From contig CM070502.1 in assembly GCA_036346375.1 (NCBI GenBank), positions 24,032,924 through 24,096,923 on the forward strand: 64,000 nucleotides of DNA, in the 5' to 3' direction. A model generated the notes under the pieces. The model did no database searches. It had not been told where the DNA came from and saw only the letters and a list, made by a program, of their open reading frames with translations. The position numbers and the translations under genes were made by a program. Source of the DNA: Guadua angustifolia (lineage: Eukaryota > Streptophyta > Magnoliopsida > Poales > Poaceae). Below, piece by piece: positions 33,568-44,699 of this stretch (position 1 is the first letter of the stretch; every line of letters starts with the position of its first letter).

Positions 33568-34226
33568 ATAGCCCCCGAGTGCTTTGCGATCGAATTGCCT
33601 TCTTATTGACAAGGTTTCTCGACTGGTTTTCTCGCCAGCCGAATGCTCCGTTGTAGGCAAAGAGGTCTTGAAGGACTCGATAGAGCTCCACGTGTAAGCA
33701 TTCCGAGTGGTACCCAGCCCAATTTATTGAGCCAGCACGCGACTCATCTTGGAATATGCCTCCGTTTAGGTTGGCTTTTATCCGAGTGGTACCTGTGGGC
33801 CATGGCGCACAGCTTTTGCCTATCATGAGGCATACCTTGAATTATCCAAGTGGTACCCGCTCCTGCTTTTTGCAGTATACGGCTAATGGCCCATCATGAG
33901 GCATACCTCTGGAATCTTTGTTTTGAATCAACTTATGATATCTGATTCCGTTTTGAACTGTGATCAGCATTCGACCTTTCATGAGGCATATCATAAGAAG
34001 GTATTTTAGTTTGGAAGGTACCCAAATTCCGTTCGATGCGGTGTTTGGCTTTTTGGCCCATCGTGTGACGTACCATATCCCAAACTGGATTCGGCCCAGT
34101 TGTGCCTGTGCACAGCGGTTGCTACGCATGGCTACCGGCCCATCTTTAGGCGTGCCCTAGGGCAACCTCAGGGTGTGCGAAAGGCGAAGCGTTTTTCCCG
34201 CTCAAGGCGGAAGTTGGCACCGCTCC

Positions 34227-34233
34227 TTATAAG
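34227..34233 (+). promoter_or_regulatory. TATA-like box before the antisense gene
   Basis: TTATAAG about 155 bp before the ATG at 34384, on the strand opposite to the element's own transcription. It parallels the TTATAAA at 9688 in the other Tat element. Confidence 0.4.
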
Positions 34234-34383
34234 TATGAGACTTGGTGCAAACGGCGGTTTTTCAAGACCGTTCTTCACCGCTCTTCATCTTCTTACTTTC
34301 GGCGCTTTATTGCGAACTCTGCCTCTAGGGTTAGCCTCTTTCGCACCCCAATCCGACGCAGTTGCTAGCTCGATTACCAAAAA

Positions 34384-37120
34384 ATGTCTTCTCCTTCCTC
34401 CAAAGACGTTCCTGCATCAGCCTCGGCTAAAGATTGGGCCACTTCGGTGATGACGGAAGGGTGATTGGAGGACTTGGTCACCGGCGGCGTTTTCCCGCCA
34501 TTGGTATTGCTCTCCGCCCGACCTGCAGCGGGTGAGTCTTGCCCCACGCGCCGAACTAAGGAGGTAGTCATTTTGAGTCCTTCTTTTAGCGTGGGTTTGG
34601 CCTTCCCACCTGCGTTTTTCTCCACGGTCTTCATTTTTACGAAATTGAATTGACTCATCTCATCAATCCCAATTCCATACTTCAAATTGATATCTTCGTT
34701 CATCTTTGCGAGGCCTTCCTCAGCATTCGCCCACATTTCAACCTCTTTCGCCATCTTTTCCTTCTCAAGCCTTTCCCGAACAAAAAATCCCCCAAAGCAG
34801 TTGGGGGCGTCGGATTCCAGCTAAGAGACGACTTGAAGAAGGCCTATTTCACCATTCCTTTCAAAACCTCGAACAAAGGTTGGCATCAAGAGTGGTTTTA
34901 CTGCGCCAACCCCAAGCATTCTCTTCCTTCCTTTTCCGGAGCCCCACCCAGGCCGTCGATAAGTTGGACCTCGCTCCCCTCGGACGGTGGGATGGACCAA
35001 GTGGAGGAGTTCATGGGGATGATTGCCAAATTGAAGGAGAACAAACTAACCGGAGTTGCGATCATCCTCAATTTTGGCTTTCGCCAAGTGCAGCTTCTCA
35101 AGGAGAGAGTCCATCTGGGATACGAGTATGAAGGGGAGCGCGATCCTACCCGGGAAGCTCCTGAGCCGATTCCCAAGAGTATACTCCTTGGATGTCTGGG
35201 TGATTTCTTGCCCTAGGCACCCAAATTGTCAACGACGGGTGCTCGAAGCCTTTCAACAGAACGTGTCCTCCGCCTCTAGTAAGATTATTTCTTATCTCCC
35301 AAGGTTGGATTTTCTGGTTCTTGAGTAACTGCAATCAAGCATGTGTTTGTTGCCTGTACTTGTAGGGTCATGGCACTTTCTTCTCTGATGCACTGCTGCC
35401 CGAATTCCCTCAACACAAGAGTGCCAAACGGAAACGCCCTGTCGGTGCCTCGTCCTTGGCGCCGAGTGTGAAGAAGGATAAAACGGCGGAAGCTGAAGAC
35501 CCCAAGGGGAAGCGCCCGGCCGTCCATGTGCTCAAGAAGAAAGGGAGGCAGTTGGCGGCTAACGTGTGCCCAACTGGAGGCCCAAAGATTCATGACCCAG
35601 TGCCGTGAGCACCTCATCAGTGGTCTCCTCATCATCGAGCCAATCCGAGGACCCGAAGGCTCCTCGAGCCCCAGCCCAGCACTCGGCCGATGGGGCGCCT
35701 CCGCCCCCACGCCCGATTGGAGATCCATTGTCCCCCGTGCTCGGCGTGCGGCCAGGTTCTTCTGCAGGTGAACCCTCTTCTTGGAAGGGCTTGGGGATAA
35801 AGATAGGGAGATCTAACAAGTTGGTTTCTTTATTAGCTCTTCCTTTTGTTTTTCCAAATCGTGTCCTGACTACTTTTTCTTTTTCCAGGAGGCCTGTTGA
35901 TGAAGTTCTCATGGACGTGCTACCTAGGGAGCCCTAGGAGGCCGCTGCCGAAGATGCCTCAAGCCAACCAGGAGCTGAGGCGCCGACTAATGCCGCGCCC
36001 GCTGCCCCCGAAGTGGCCCCGGAGCAGGCTGCAATGACTCCACCGACTGCTTCTGTGGCCCAGGGTGTTGGGGCTGATTCCGATCTGAGCAGCCCCCTGC
36101 CGCGTACTCCTCCCGGGCCGACTGGCCAAATGGTGCCCCTGAGGTCTGCCAACCGCCCCTCACCTCCGTCGGAGGAAATTCCTGGGCCCCCTCGCCCAAA
36201 ATCTCCACCGCGGGTGGCATTCTTTGGTGAGGATGGCGAGTGGACAACTTTTGACGACAAGGATGAGGAGAAGGAATGGAAAGAGCTCTACGACCACGCC
36301 TTCGATTGCGCCCAGTTGGCTCGCGTGAGTTTCTTGTGCCGAGTTGGTTGGAAGCTCTCTTCTTTTTGTCTTCGGTGCGTAGCGTAGTTTTATCATTCAT
36401 TTTGTTACCTTCAGCGCCTGGGAAAGCGCGCCGAGAAAAGGGACGCTGTTCTCCGGGAGATACTCCTGAAGACCAAGATGAGGCGGGACTATGAGAACGA
36501 GGTCAAGCGGGTCCGTGTCGAGTTCCAGGAGGAGCTGGACAGGGTCCGAAATGAGAGCCAAGCAGAGCTGTAGAGGCTCCGGGCCCAAGTTTAGGCTTCT
36601 GAGGTGGACAAGCTGAACTTGACGAGCTCCCTTCGCTGTAATTACCTTATCCGACTACCTTAGAACACCTTTTTAGTCCTCCGCACCTTAACTCATTCTT
36701 CCTGTCCTGGTTTTGGTCATCGTCGTTGCAGGCCTTCAGGGAGAGCTCGAGACCACCCAGAAGCAGGTCAAGGATCTAGAAGAATATGAGGACAAGGCCC
36801 AAACCAAGTCAGACAAGCTAGGACGAGAGCTGGAAGGTTTGCTCCCGACACGTCCTCTGTTCCTGTTATACTTTTTAGCGTCTTCGGGCTAATCCGACTG
36901 GTCTTGTAGAATACCAGTTAAGTCGCAAGCTCAGTATTGCGTCTTTGATGAGAGGATCAAATCTACTGAAGCGCGAGTTAACAAGCTCCGGGAAAGCTCC
37001 GAGGCAATGCTGCAAATCTTGAGTCCTGATGAAACTAGACCCAGCGATGCGGATGCCACAATCCAGCGACTGGCGGAAGGGCCCAAGACGCTATTAGCAC
37101 ACCTGAAGGACTTTGTATGA
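34384..37120 (+). pseudogene. Antisense 'putative gypsy type transposon' gene (PF04195-type), better preserved copy
   Basis: The ATG at 34384 opens MSSPSSKDVPASASAKDWAT, and a stop interrupts after VMTEG. The diagnostic block is at 34650-35180: NPNSILQIDIFVHLCEAFLS, then IRPHFNLFRHLFLLKPFP, KKAYFTIPFKTSNKGWHQEW and FYCANP. This is the PF04195 signature ('...LxPNSILQIAxFVxLCEAFLGIxPHFxLWR...SNKGWHxxWFY'). Downstream, Pro-rich exons at 35600-36390 and Glu/Lys/Arg-rich coiled-coil exons at 36410-37110 are separated by AT-rich introns (for example 35800-35890). The end reads LLAHLKDFV before TGA at 37118. The protein's role is unknown. A few stops break it. It is the homologue of 9814-12791. Confidence 0.75.
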
Positions 37121-39376
37121 ACTTCTAGATTTCCCAAAGTATTGAGTAGGTTGAACTCTAGGTTTTTCATTTGATCCTTTGAATAGCTTTGCTTCTAGTT
37201 TTGAAGCTAATGACAAGTGTTGCTCATGTTCATTCTTGCTAAAAATGACATGGTTTCAATTAAATCTTGCTAGCAAAATATTTATTTGCACTTGGACATG
37301 CCTTAGCTTAGTCTATTTTTTGCCATAACTTAGCTTGGTGTCATAACTTGTCTTGTTAGTCACTTGGATAATCTTCAAAACTCCCTTAGGCTGCATTACT
37401 TGCATAAAAACAAAAAAAGGAGGAGAAAAGAAAATGCCATCTTGATGCCTATATTGCCAAAAGGGGGAGAAATCGTAGAAAAGGCATCATTTTTCATCTT
37501 GATTCATCTTAATTCTTGTGATCTTTGTTAATCTTTACTATCTTTCATAGATCATAAGCATTTCTAGTTGTCAACTTGGTCATGTTCTTGATTTCCATTT
37601 TTTTTGATCAAGTTAATTTGGCTTTCCATTCAAATTGCTATCTTCTATTCAAACTCAAAACTTATGCCTTTTCATGTGTTTGTCAATATACTCATCAAGG
37701 GAGAGATTGAAAGACCATGTAGAGGTCTATCCTTGTGTGCGATGAGTAATTGACGAGATTTGAGCCTGGTTTGATTTGAAATTGAGTTTAATTTGAATTG
37801 GATTAAAACTTGAAGCAATTTGAGTGTTGGTTGCTTTTCCCAATGCTACCGGCCTAGGGGCGGTAGCATCAGACCATTGAATGAAATTATGATTGATTAA
37901 TGATTTAGGGATAATCATTGAATATCTTTGTGGGCATTGCTATGTGAAAGGCTTTTCCTTGTCTTTGATGGTTGTAGGGCGACGGTGCTAGGTTATGGTG
38001 AGGCGGAGGATGACCGGGACTAGGTGAGGAGCATCGGAAGTCCAGACAGTAGGGAGATCGCCGGAAGATGATCGGAGACAGAGTCCGGGCAAGTCAAAAA
38101 GACAAGGAAAGGAGATGATGATAGCTAGATGCTGCGTGGATCAATGAGGGCCGTCGGATTGCGGTCTAGTTGATAGGTTAGCGGGTCTAGGTAGTATGCT
38201 TTGAAAACCATGCAAGAAAACCCGGTATGTGTGTGGGTTTTGGGTTAGCCCTTGCATGGCTGTATGTGTAGGTTAATTCTAGACCTTAGATGAGTGCTCT
38301 AGGGTTGAGGGACTCATCCAAGGGTGGTAGGTGGCCTAAGAGTAGTATAAATAGGGGTGGAGGGGTAGCTTCCTTCCCTTGAAGGTTGTAGAGGTTTTTG
38401 TGCTCCTTTGAGCTTTGCCCACCTTGTTGTGTGGCTTTGTAAACCTTCTCCTTCCATAAATGCAAATATTTTTCATTCATGCTTGAATTTAAATTACGCA
38501 CTTACTTTACGTCTTAAATTCAGCATTTAAATTTAGCATTTAAATTCCTGCAATTTACTTTCACGTAATTTACTTTCTTGCAATTTGTATTTGCCTCCCC
38601 TCCTTCTAAATACTGATCTTGGATGTCTTGAGTGTGTTCATATGGTCTTACATCTCTTTTGTACTCTTGGATTGAGTAGAGATCATCTTTTCTTTCAAGT
38701 TGCAACTCTGTCCAGAACTTGTTCTTTGCGCATTAGTTAGTATTTGATTTTTATAAAAATATAGAAAAATGATTTCTGAGTTATTTTTGTTGGAGAAGGT
38801 GCAGGACTCCCATATCAATTTGTAGAAAAAATTTTGGAGTCCACTTGTTGCACCGTTTGGGCGCCATGTGGTGAAAACCGAGCCCCAAACTTTTTGCTTG
38901 AAGTTCCTGGCTGTTTGTGTTTTTAGATTTTTCCTGTTTTTTCTGTAATGTTTTTTGAGGTTAAATTTGGTGGAGTACTTCAAGACTCAGTTTCTCATAG
39001 GGAGAAAAATTCTCAAAATTTCTTGAGCTACATAAACCCACCAACCACCTGTTCTAATTGATGACAGTTTCTAGAAATTCTGCTTTTGCTTTTTTGAAAG
39101 TGGCTTTTGTGATTTGAATTGATCTCCTTTCTAAAAGCAAGAGTTGAATTGATTCCTTCTTGTTTTGGACACTAGACAATCAGAATTGTGACTCAACAAT
39201 CCCCACATATTCTATGGTACTCACCCATGCAAGCTAGGGTTACACATAGTTGTCTAGTTGTTCGGGTTTTTCACGATTTCCTTTGTGCGATCCTTTCGAG
39301 ATTTTAGTTGGAGTATTTTGGAGGGAAATTTATTTGCGACCATTCACCCCCCTCTGTTCGCCATCTCGATCCTTCA
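37121..39376 (+). mobile_element. 3' end of a SIRE/Maximus-like Copia element
   Basis: The internal part at 37121-37707 has no ORF but contains 'attgccaaaagggggagaaa' and 'catcaagggagagat', the polypurine-rich 3' region typical of SIRE-type Copia elements. The LTR follows. The 5' part, coding region and other LTR are missing. Confidence 0.65.
37708..39376 (+). repeat. Long LTR (about 1.67 kb) of the SIRE-like Copia element
   Basis: Starts TGAAAGACCATG directly after the purine tract gggagagat and ends with the 'attcacccccctctgttcgc'-type sequence and gatccttca. A 'ttcaccccccctct' motif just inside the 3' end is characteristic of SIRE LTRs. It contains a TATA-like agtataaatagg at 38342-38353 followed by R-like sequence. 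Confidence 0.65.
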
Positions 39377-41035
39377 TAGTTAAGGAGTCTCAAGGAAAGG
39401 CTCAATAATTATGAGAGATGGCCCATGCAAGGCCCAAACGTATGTACGCAATTTGGCCCCACTAGCTGTAAGAGTAGCTATGCGTCTGCCACTCACACAG
39501 ATGAAGACAACGGAAATTTCCTATTTGTGATATCAAGGTACTAATATATATCTCTTCAATGCTCCATACATATAGCTAGTGGAAGCCTTAGCTAATTGTG
39601 TACCATTATGTAGTAGGCCACATGATGCAATCTCTAAGTAAGGCTTGCCAATGGCTCCATTCCCTTTTAGGTTACTTGGAGACTTGCGTATCTATCCAAT
39701 CAAGGGATGCTGGTGCATGGTACCCTAGTAGCATCGGATTTCACAAAGGTTAGTGTGGATGATGCACATGACATTTTCAAGGCTGTCGCATTGTAGATGC
39801 CCCCAAATGATGAAATCGTGACACTAGGGGATGCCATTGGCACGTACATCTAGTGGCCCAGTAGCAACATTTTCCTAAATGCCCATCCTCTAGCATTGGA
39901 AGTACCCACACTCCCAAGTCACATGCACTATCGGAGTCACCTGTTGTACCTTAGCAGTCCACCAAATTGGCTACTGTGCCCTGTACATCACAGGCTTTTA
40001 TTTGGGATCATGCCCACTTGTCTCCCATGAAGACTCCTTATAGTAGAAAGCAAGACAAGGGCAAATCGAAGTAGACCACAAAGGGCCTTGACTATCTGAT
40101 TGCCATGTTGGCCCAATCATACAAGTTAGGAGAGCCTTTAGTAACAGGAGAGTGCCTAAAAAACCTTAGGATTGCATTACATTGCATGATTGGACATGGA
40201 ACAAACCAACAAGCGAGTGCCACCATGTGTATCAAGTATCACAGTCAGCTAATTCAAGCACAAGCATTTGTTCAACTAGTCATCAGGGGCTTCTTCGGGG
40301 TCAACTTCCATGACTTGTTCGATCTCTTCAACCTCGATACCCTTGACGCCACACTCTTGAGTTGCTAGACATTGTAAGTGTGTGCATTTATAGTCTACAT
40401 TTATGTAATACTGATAAATATCGTATATATATACATATATATATGTATATAACTTCTTGCTTTTGTATATATAGATACATGATCCATGAAGTGAAAAAGA
40501 ACAAACAACAACTGATGGGTTTCCTCGACCACACATAGTCTCTAAGCAAACAATGGACCAAATTTTAAATGTCATCGAGGAATACGTGGAATATGCATTG
40601 CTAGCTCAAAAATATACAAAGTTACTATTTTTACCCCACAACCTAGCGTAAGTGCTGCACTACTTGCTATACTTTGATTTGTACTGTGCACACAACTCAG
40701 TTAGATTGAATGACTATGGCGACATACCTGTATAGGTTTCACTGGATTCTAATTGTAATTCAACCAAGCAAGAACTAGGTTATATACCTTAATTCCTTAT
40801 AGAGTGGCAACCACGACTTGAATCTTGTTGCAAAATTACTCAACATGTAATCTTGTTTTCTCCATAGGTAACATGATCTTATAGGTTGTTCCAGGTGTAC
40901 ATTGCTCCTGGAATGACTGGGGCTAACTTTTTGGAATTACATAGGTCGTTCAAAGTATACAAAGCTTGTGGAGGGCCTTTGGCAAGGACGGGGCAAAGTG
41001 AAGCACGGTTTTAAGTTTCTAGTATCCGCTAGTAC
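39377..41035 (+). pseudogene. Second CACTA B gene, 3' part (DUF8039-like and Ulp1-like)
   Basis: Aligned with CACTA A at 20640-21300 ('ctagctaattgtg...gatgcaatctctaagt...cttgccaatgg' in both). A frame near 39690-39860 reads GFHKVSVDDAHDIFK and then PPNDEIVTLGDAIGTYI, the layout of the DUF8039 domain ('V.VD.V........P....TLGDA.GtfI.W'). A frame near 40480-40650 reads HEVKKNKQQLMGFLDHT and YTKLLFLPHNLA, resembling the lead-in to the catalytic His of Ulp1-type cysteine proteases ('iLLPYNfxxHWxL'). Stops interrupt all frames. Confidence 0.55.
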
Positions 41036-41590
41036 TCATTCAACACCATGGTCGACAAGGTGAGGTAGCTCATGGTGTGCTAGGGGAGAGAACGTAAGGA
41101 TCAGGGGATCATAGCATGACCATTATCTAGAAGACAAGCATATCTGTGATCCTTTAAACCCGAACCCCACAAGCTCCGATCTTCCACTTAAAATCAGGGA
41201 ATTCTACTCCACTAGAAATTCCTTCCACGACTACCCGCACTTCCTTGAGCCTTGCAAGCTCAAACTCGACACGGTGAATTGAACCAGGATTCCGACGATG
41301 AGGGGATCCCAAGACATCGATTCTTTCGTTATCCTCTGTTCATAGTAGTTAGTTTATTTTATATCTGTACTTCCACACATGTATGTGCTTGTAATCAACT
41401 CGTCTTCCTTGCAGACCAGAATATTGTATTTAATTTCTCAAAAACAAGCAGCTAGTACACTATGCTCTATGGAGTTTAGTCCTCCTCTCCTATTTAGACC
41501 TAGACATACGGGGAGAGAGAGAGATAGTCTAAATCAAATAGATACAGCAAGATCAACTTAGCAGCTAGCTAGCTATATATATCTCTATAC
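41036..41590. other. Intergenic DNA between CACTA B and the RGF-like gene
   Basis: Contains 'gggaattctactccactagaaattcc', an imperfect palindrome around 41208, and AT-rich sequence. A 67-codon plus-strand frame at 41252 has no recognisable features. Probably the 3' flank or terminator region of the minus-strand gene plus unclassified repeat. Confidence 0.35.
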
Positions 41591-42065
41591 TTAGTTGTGC
41601 TTTGGAGGGTGAGGCATGGGTCCACGGTGATCTACCACTACTACCATAGCAGACTTAACACTGAGGCTCCCTCCACGGCGAAGGTTTGATCCAAAAGAGT
41701 GTTCTGCGCCTTTTCCCCTTGGCACCTTCACTTTCAAGTTTTTAGTTTTCTTGATCTTCCCCACATCGAGCTTCCTGATCCCTTCTAATCCTTCCTTTGT
41801 AGACGAAGAATAAACGGTTGATAAGGACGAGCCCTTCACTGCAAGAGTAGGCAACACATGAGATAAAATACATGGTCAAACCAACGATACTTCTTTTTCA
41901 AGAACTGCACTCGTGCTACAAACTTGAAACGTAGGTGTAAGGATCGATGCAAAGACGAGAACAAAACTCACCATGGCGAGCATGAGCGATGGGATGGTCA
42001 AATGCAAGCAAGGAGATGACCAAGAAGACTGTAAGAAGAGCTGAAGCAATCCTTTTGCAACTCAT
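41591..42065 (-). CDS. RGF/GLV/CLEL-like secreted peptide precursor, two exons, Tyr2-to-His variant
   Basis: A small secreted precursor of 113 residues, probably processed to a signalling peptide of the root meristem growth factor (GOLVEN/CLEL) family, whose mature peptides act through RGFR receptor kinases. Exon 1 is 42065-41972 and starts MSCKRIASALLTVFLVISLL, a clear signal peptide (cleavage probably after AHA, residue 29). The intron is 41971-41839 with GTGAG donor and TTGCAG acceptor. Exon 2 is 41838-41591 and gives a basic middle (KIKKTKNLKVKVPRGKG, then LRRGG). The precursor ends exactly with DHRGPMPHPPKHN. Known RGF1 ends DYSNPGHHPPRHN; D1, P5, H8-P9-P10, H12 and N13 align, but the sulfated Tyr2 is His here. 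The frame is intact across both exons, with a TATA box 72 bp upstream. Family membership is inferred from the motif and precursor layout. Confidence 0.8.
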
Positions 42066-42136
42066 GGTGAACTTCTAACAATTGTGTATGCAAGAAAATG
42101 AAGAGAGGAGGAAAGGGCCGCGTGGGTTGTTGGACT

Positions 42137-42143
42137 CTTATAG
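42137..42143 (-). promoter_or_regulatory. TATA box of the RGF-like gene
   Basis: On the minus strand CTATAAG lies 72 bp before the ATG at 42065, followed by a leader rich in CT (cctcctctcttcattttc). This is a normal plant core promoter spacing. Confidence 0.6.
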
Positions 42144-43388
42144 AAAGGCAATGCTTCTTGGTACAGGCACTAGGTCAGGTAGAGATCGGATGGCTTAGCT
42201 GGTCAAAGCTCAGCTCAGATTTCATACAAACTGCAATATAGAAGAGTAAAAACATCTGCTCAGCCCGTACTCCTGTACCGGTGTTGTTTAACAAACCCTA
42301 GGAATATTTTTAACAGCTTGGTCCTAGTTGTACCGGGAGGCACAGGGCCACGCACCGTGCATGCACTGATGCACCACGTGTAGACACTGTAGTACGCGTG
42401 CAGGCCTTGTGCCAAGTAGTGGCTGGCTTTTGGGAGTTGAGCTCCCTGTTGGACGCCGGCCACGCGTACATGCCGCGAGCCCGCGAGACGGCGTGCGCAG
42501 TGTGACCGTGCATCAGACGGCCGTGCCTGCTACGCGGTCCGCGTCTAGATTCCCCACGCGCCGGCCGTACCTGCACGGCGCCAGGGTTTCAAAGTTAAAA
42601 CCCGTTTTCACATCGCTTCTGCCGGTCTACTGAAACCGTTAAGACCGCGCGCGCGTTCCTAAGTTCCTAGCTCGCAACCCCAAATTCATTTCTAAAAAAT
42701 AAAAAAATCTCACGTTCATGAATCAGACAAAGGTCACAGAAGCCGGTTGATCAGCAGTTCGGCACTCGGCCGGTTTCCGAATTCCAACAAAACGAAGAAG
42801 AACGGCCATTTAATAGCAACTGCGCTATTGCGAAAGTATAGTGTTGAATCATTTTGATCAGTGATTTTAATTTCGGTGAAATTTCGCGAATTTCGCCCAT
42901 TTCAGTCTAGAGCGGAAGGTCGGTTTTTTCGGATTTGAACGAATTTGAATGAAATTCAAACGAATTTGAATAAATTTGAACGAAATTTTGGCGAAATTTC
43001 GGAATTTCGGCTCTTTCACTGGAGGGCGAATTTTCCTCCAAACCGGAATAAAAAAACCCTGATTTTGATTACATATAAAATCAAGATCAACACAAAGCTT
43101 CCCTTTTTTACATATAAAAAGGACAACTTGATACAACTTAGTTTAGATTTATGTAGTAGGAATTATTGCTGAATGTTAATTACCTGAAGCATCAAGGAAA
43201 GTTAACCCAGTGGAGTGGAGGGTAATTAGTAATTCCTATGGGCTCATGACGGGGTATAAGAGAACCGACAAATAGAAGGTCAGAGACCTATGGGCTCATG
43301 CGTGAGCCTCAGAGCACTGCAGCCACGACCGGACAAGAAGGTGACCACAGAGTGCAAGATGCAACTCCCACGAACTACTCACGAATTC
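42144..43388. other. Upstream region of the RGF-like gene; degenerate 'gaatttgaa' repeat at 42880-43060
   Basis: 42300-42600 is GC-rich with many CG and GCGCGC words and no gene. 42880-43060 holds short direct and inverted repeats of 'gaatttgaacgaaat' and 'cgaaatttcgg', and looks like a small decayed repeat element. Nothing coding is seen. Confidence 0.5.
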
Positions 43389-44699
43389 GATTTTTTTAAA
43401 TAATATTTTTTAAAAAATTACAGAAATAACATGTCGCAACCAAAATTGTCAAAAATACCCAGAACTGTTGCCGACAGCTGACCTCTCTGTCGTCATTTGA
43501 AATGGCAACAAAGGGCGGGTAAAACGGTGTCCGAGCGCCAGATCTACCGAGCATTTGGCAGAAGAAGCAAAACTAGTGAGAAAGAAATGGAGAGGGGAGA
43601 GGGGAAGAGAAGAAAGAGAGGAGAAAGAGGAGAGAAGGAAAGGGGGGAGGAGGAGGAGGTCGTCGGTAACTTGTAGGTACGACTTTTGCTCCTTTGAATT
43701 ATGTTTTGAAGACATGGTCGGTTAGCGATTAGATTAATTAGATTTGTAAGTATTTAGCCGTTTAGAGTAGAAATAGTTCTGTAGATATATAGGTATTTTT
43801 ATATTCGTAGTGGTCTTTATATGGCTTAGGATGGATCGGATTTGACAGGAAAAATTGTGGAAATTGTGGGATAGTGTGTTGTTCAAAAATTAGATTTATT
43901 TATATTTGCAATACTTGTTTCATGTAGTGTAGAGTAGCTCATCGTGATACATAGGTGTAACCGTGTGGGTGGGTTTAGAATTCATGAGGTGTAGTACATA
44001 TTGTTTGACATGATGGCATTACGTTGTGCATGTAATAACAATGTGATGAAATGCTCGACAGGTATGGATAAACAAGTACAATTTAAAATACACTATGCAA
44101 AAGGAGTTTCACACATGGGTGCACAAGGGGTGGAACTAGGTAGGGTGAAAATGGGTCGGATATTTCCCACCCGATCCAGGATCTGATCTGGTTGGGACTA
44201 GATTCAGGACTAGATTTGACTATCCGGTCAGATCCAAGATAAGATCCGAATACTTGAATCTGAATCCGGGATCGGATACGGAGTAACCAACATCCGATAA
44301 ATATGGAACAGGATCTAGATATCTGGATTTTTCCTATTTAGATGTTTGGATTTTTTTTCTATTTAGATATCAACAAAGTCAAGCCCATTTCATTACATTT
44401 TTTCCATGGCAGCCCATTTATATTGAAAATTAGTTGGTTCTATTGATCATAAAGTAGCATATTCTTTTTATAACGTCTATTGGGTTTGATTGATATATAA
44501 TTTGCTACTATGGTCATGTACTCATATGGTTTAATTCAACATATATTACTCTATATATACGTGCATTATCCATATATCTTTATCAATTTCTGACTTGAAT
44601 CCGTCACATATCCGTGTCCCCAGAATCCATATCTAGCTAGCTCAGATCCTAAATTAAATAAAAGGAGAATATTACAAATGAAAATCCATATCTAGCTAG

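Larger units (their letters stand above)
33100..37120 (-). mobile_element. Reverse Gypsy/Tat fragment: 3' LTR plus antisense gene
   Basis: A second Tat-type element in reverse orientation. Its 3' LTR is 33100-33567, the polypurine tract abuts it, and the antisense gene (plus strand, 34384-37120) follows. No gag-pol or second LTR is present; the sequence changes to Copia-like DNA after 37120. The stretch 33568-34220 has no gene. Confidence 0.75.
25154..41035 (+). mobile_element. CACTA (En/Spm) element B, split by an LTR-element mosaic; right end lost or unrecognised
   Basis: The left end at 25154 reads cactacattactacaaaaatgg and is followed by subterminal repeats of the type 'atcactgatggtttt'. 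This is a CACTA family related to but distinct from element A ('atcacagatggttc'). TNP2 lies at 26146-29321, internal repeats at 29810-29900, and the start of the second gene near 29950. CACTA sequence stops at 30201 and resumes at 39377. Similarity to element A ends near 41035, and I found no right terminus. Comparison with element A suggests roughly 1.4 kb of CACTA sequence is missing between the two halves, apart from the inserted DNA. Confidence 0.75.

Noticed and set aside
30196..39381. Matching 5-mer tagtt at both edges of the LTR mosaic as a target-site duplication
   Set aside because: The two edges belong to different elements, the left copy is one base away from the TG start, and flanking CACTA sequence appears to be missing. 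Chance is likely, so it is noted only under findings.
41252..41455. 67-codon plus-strand frame near the RGF-like gene
   Set aside because: No signal peptide at its start, no domain and no promoter. It overlaps AT-rich flank of the opposite-strand gene.
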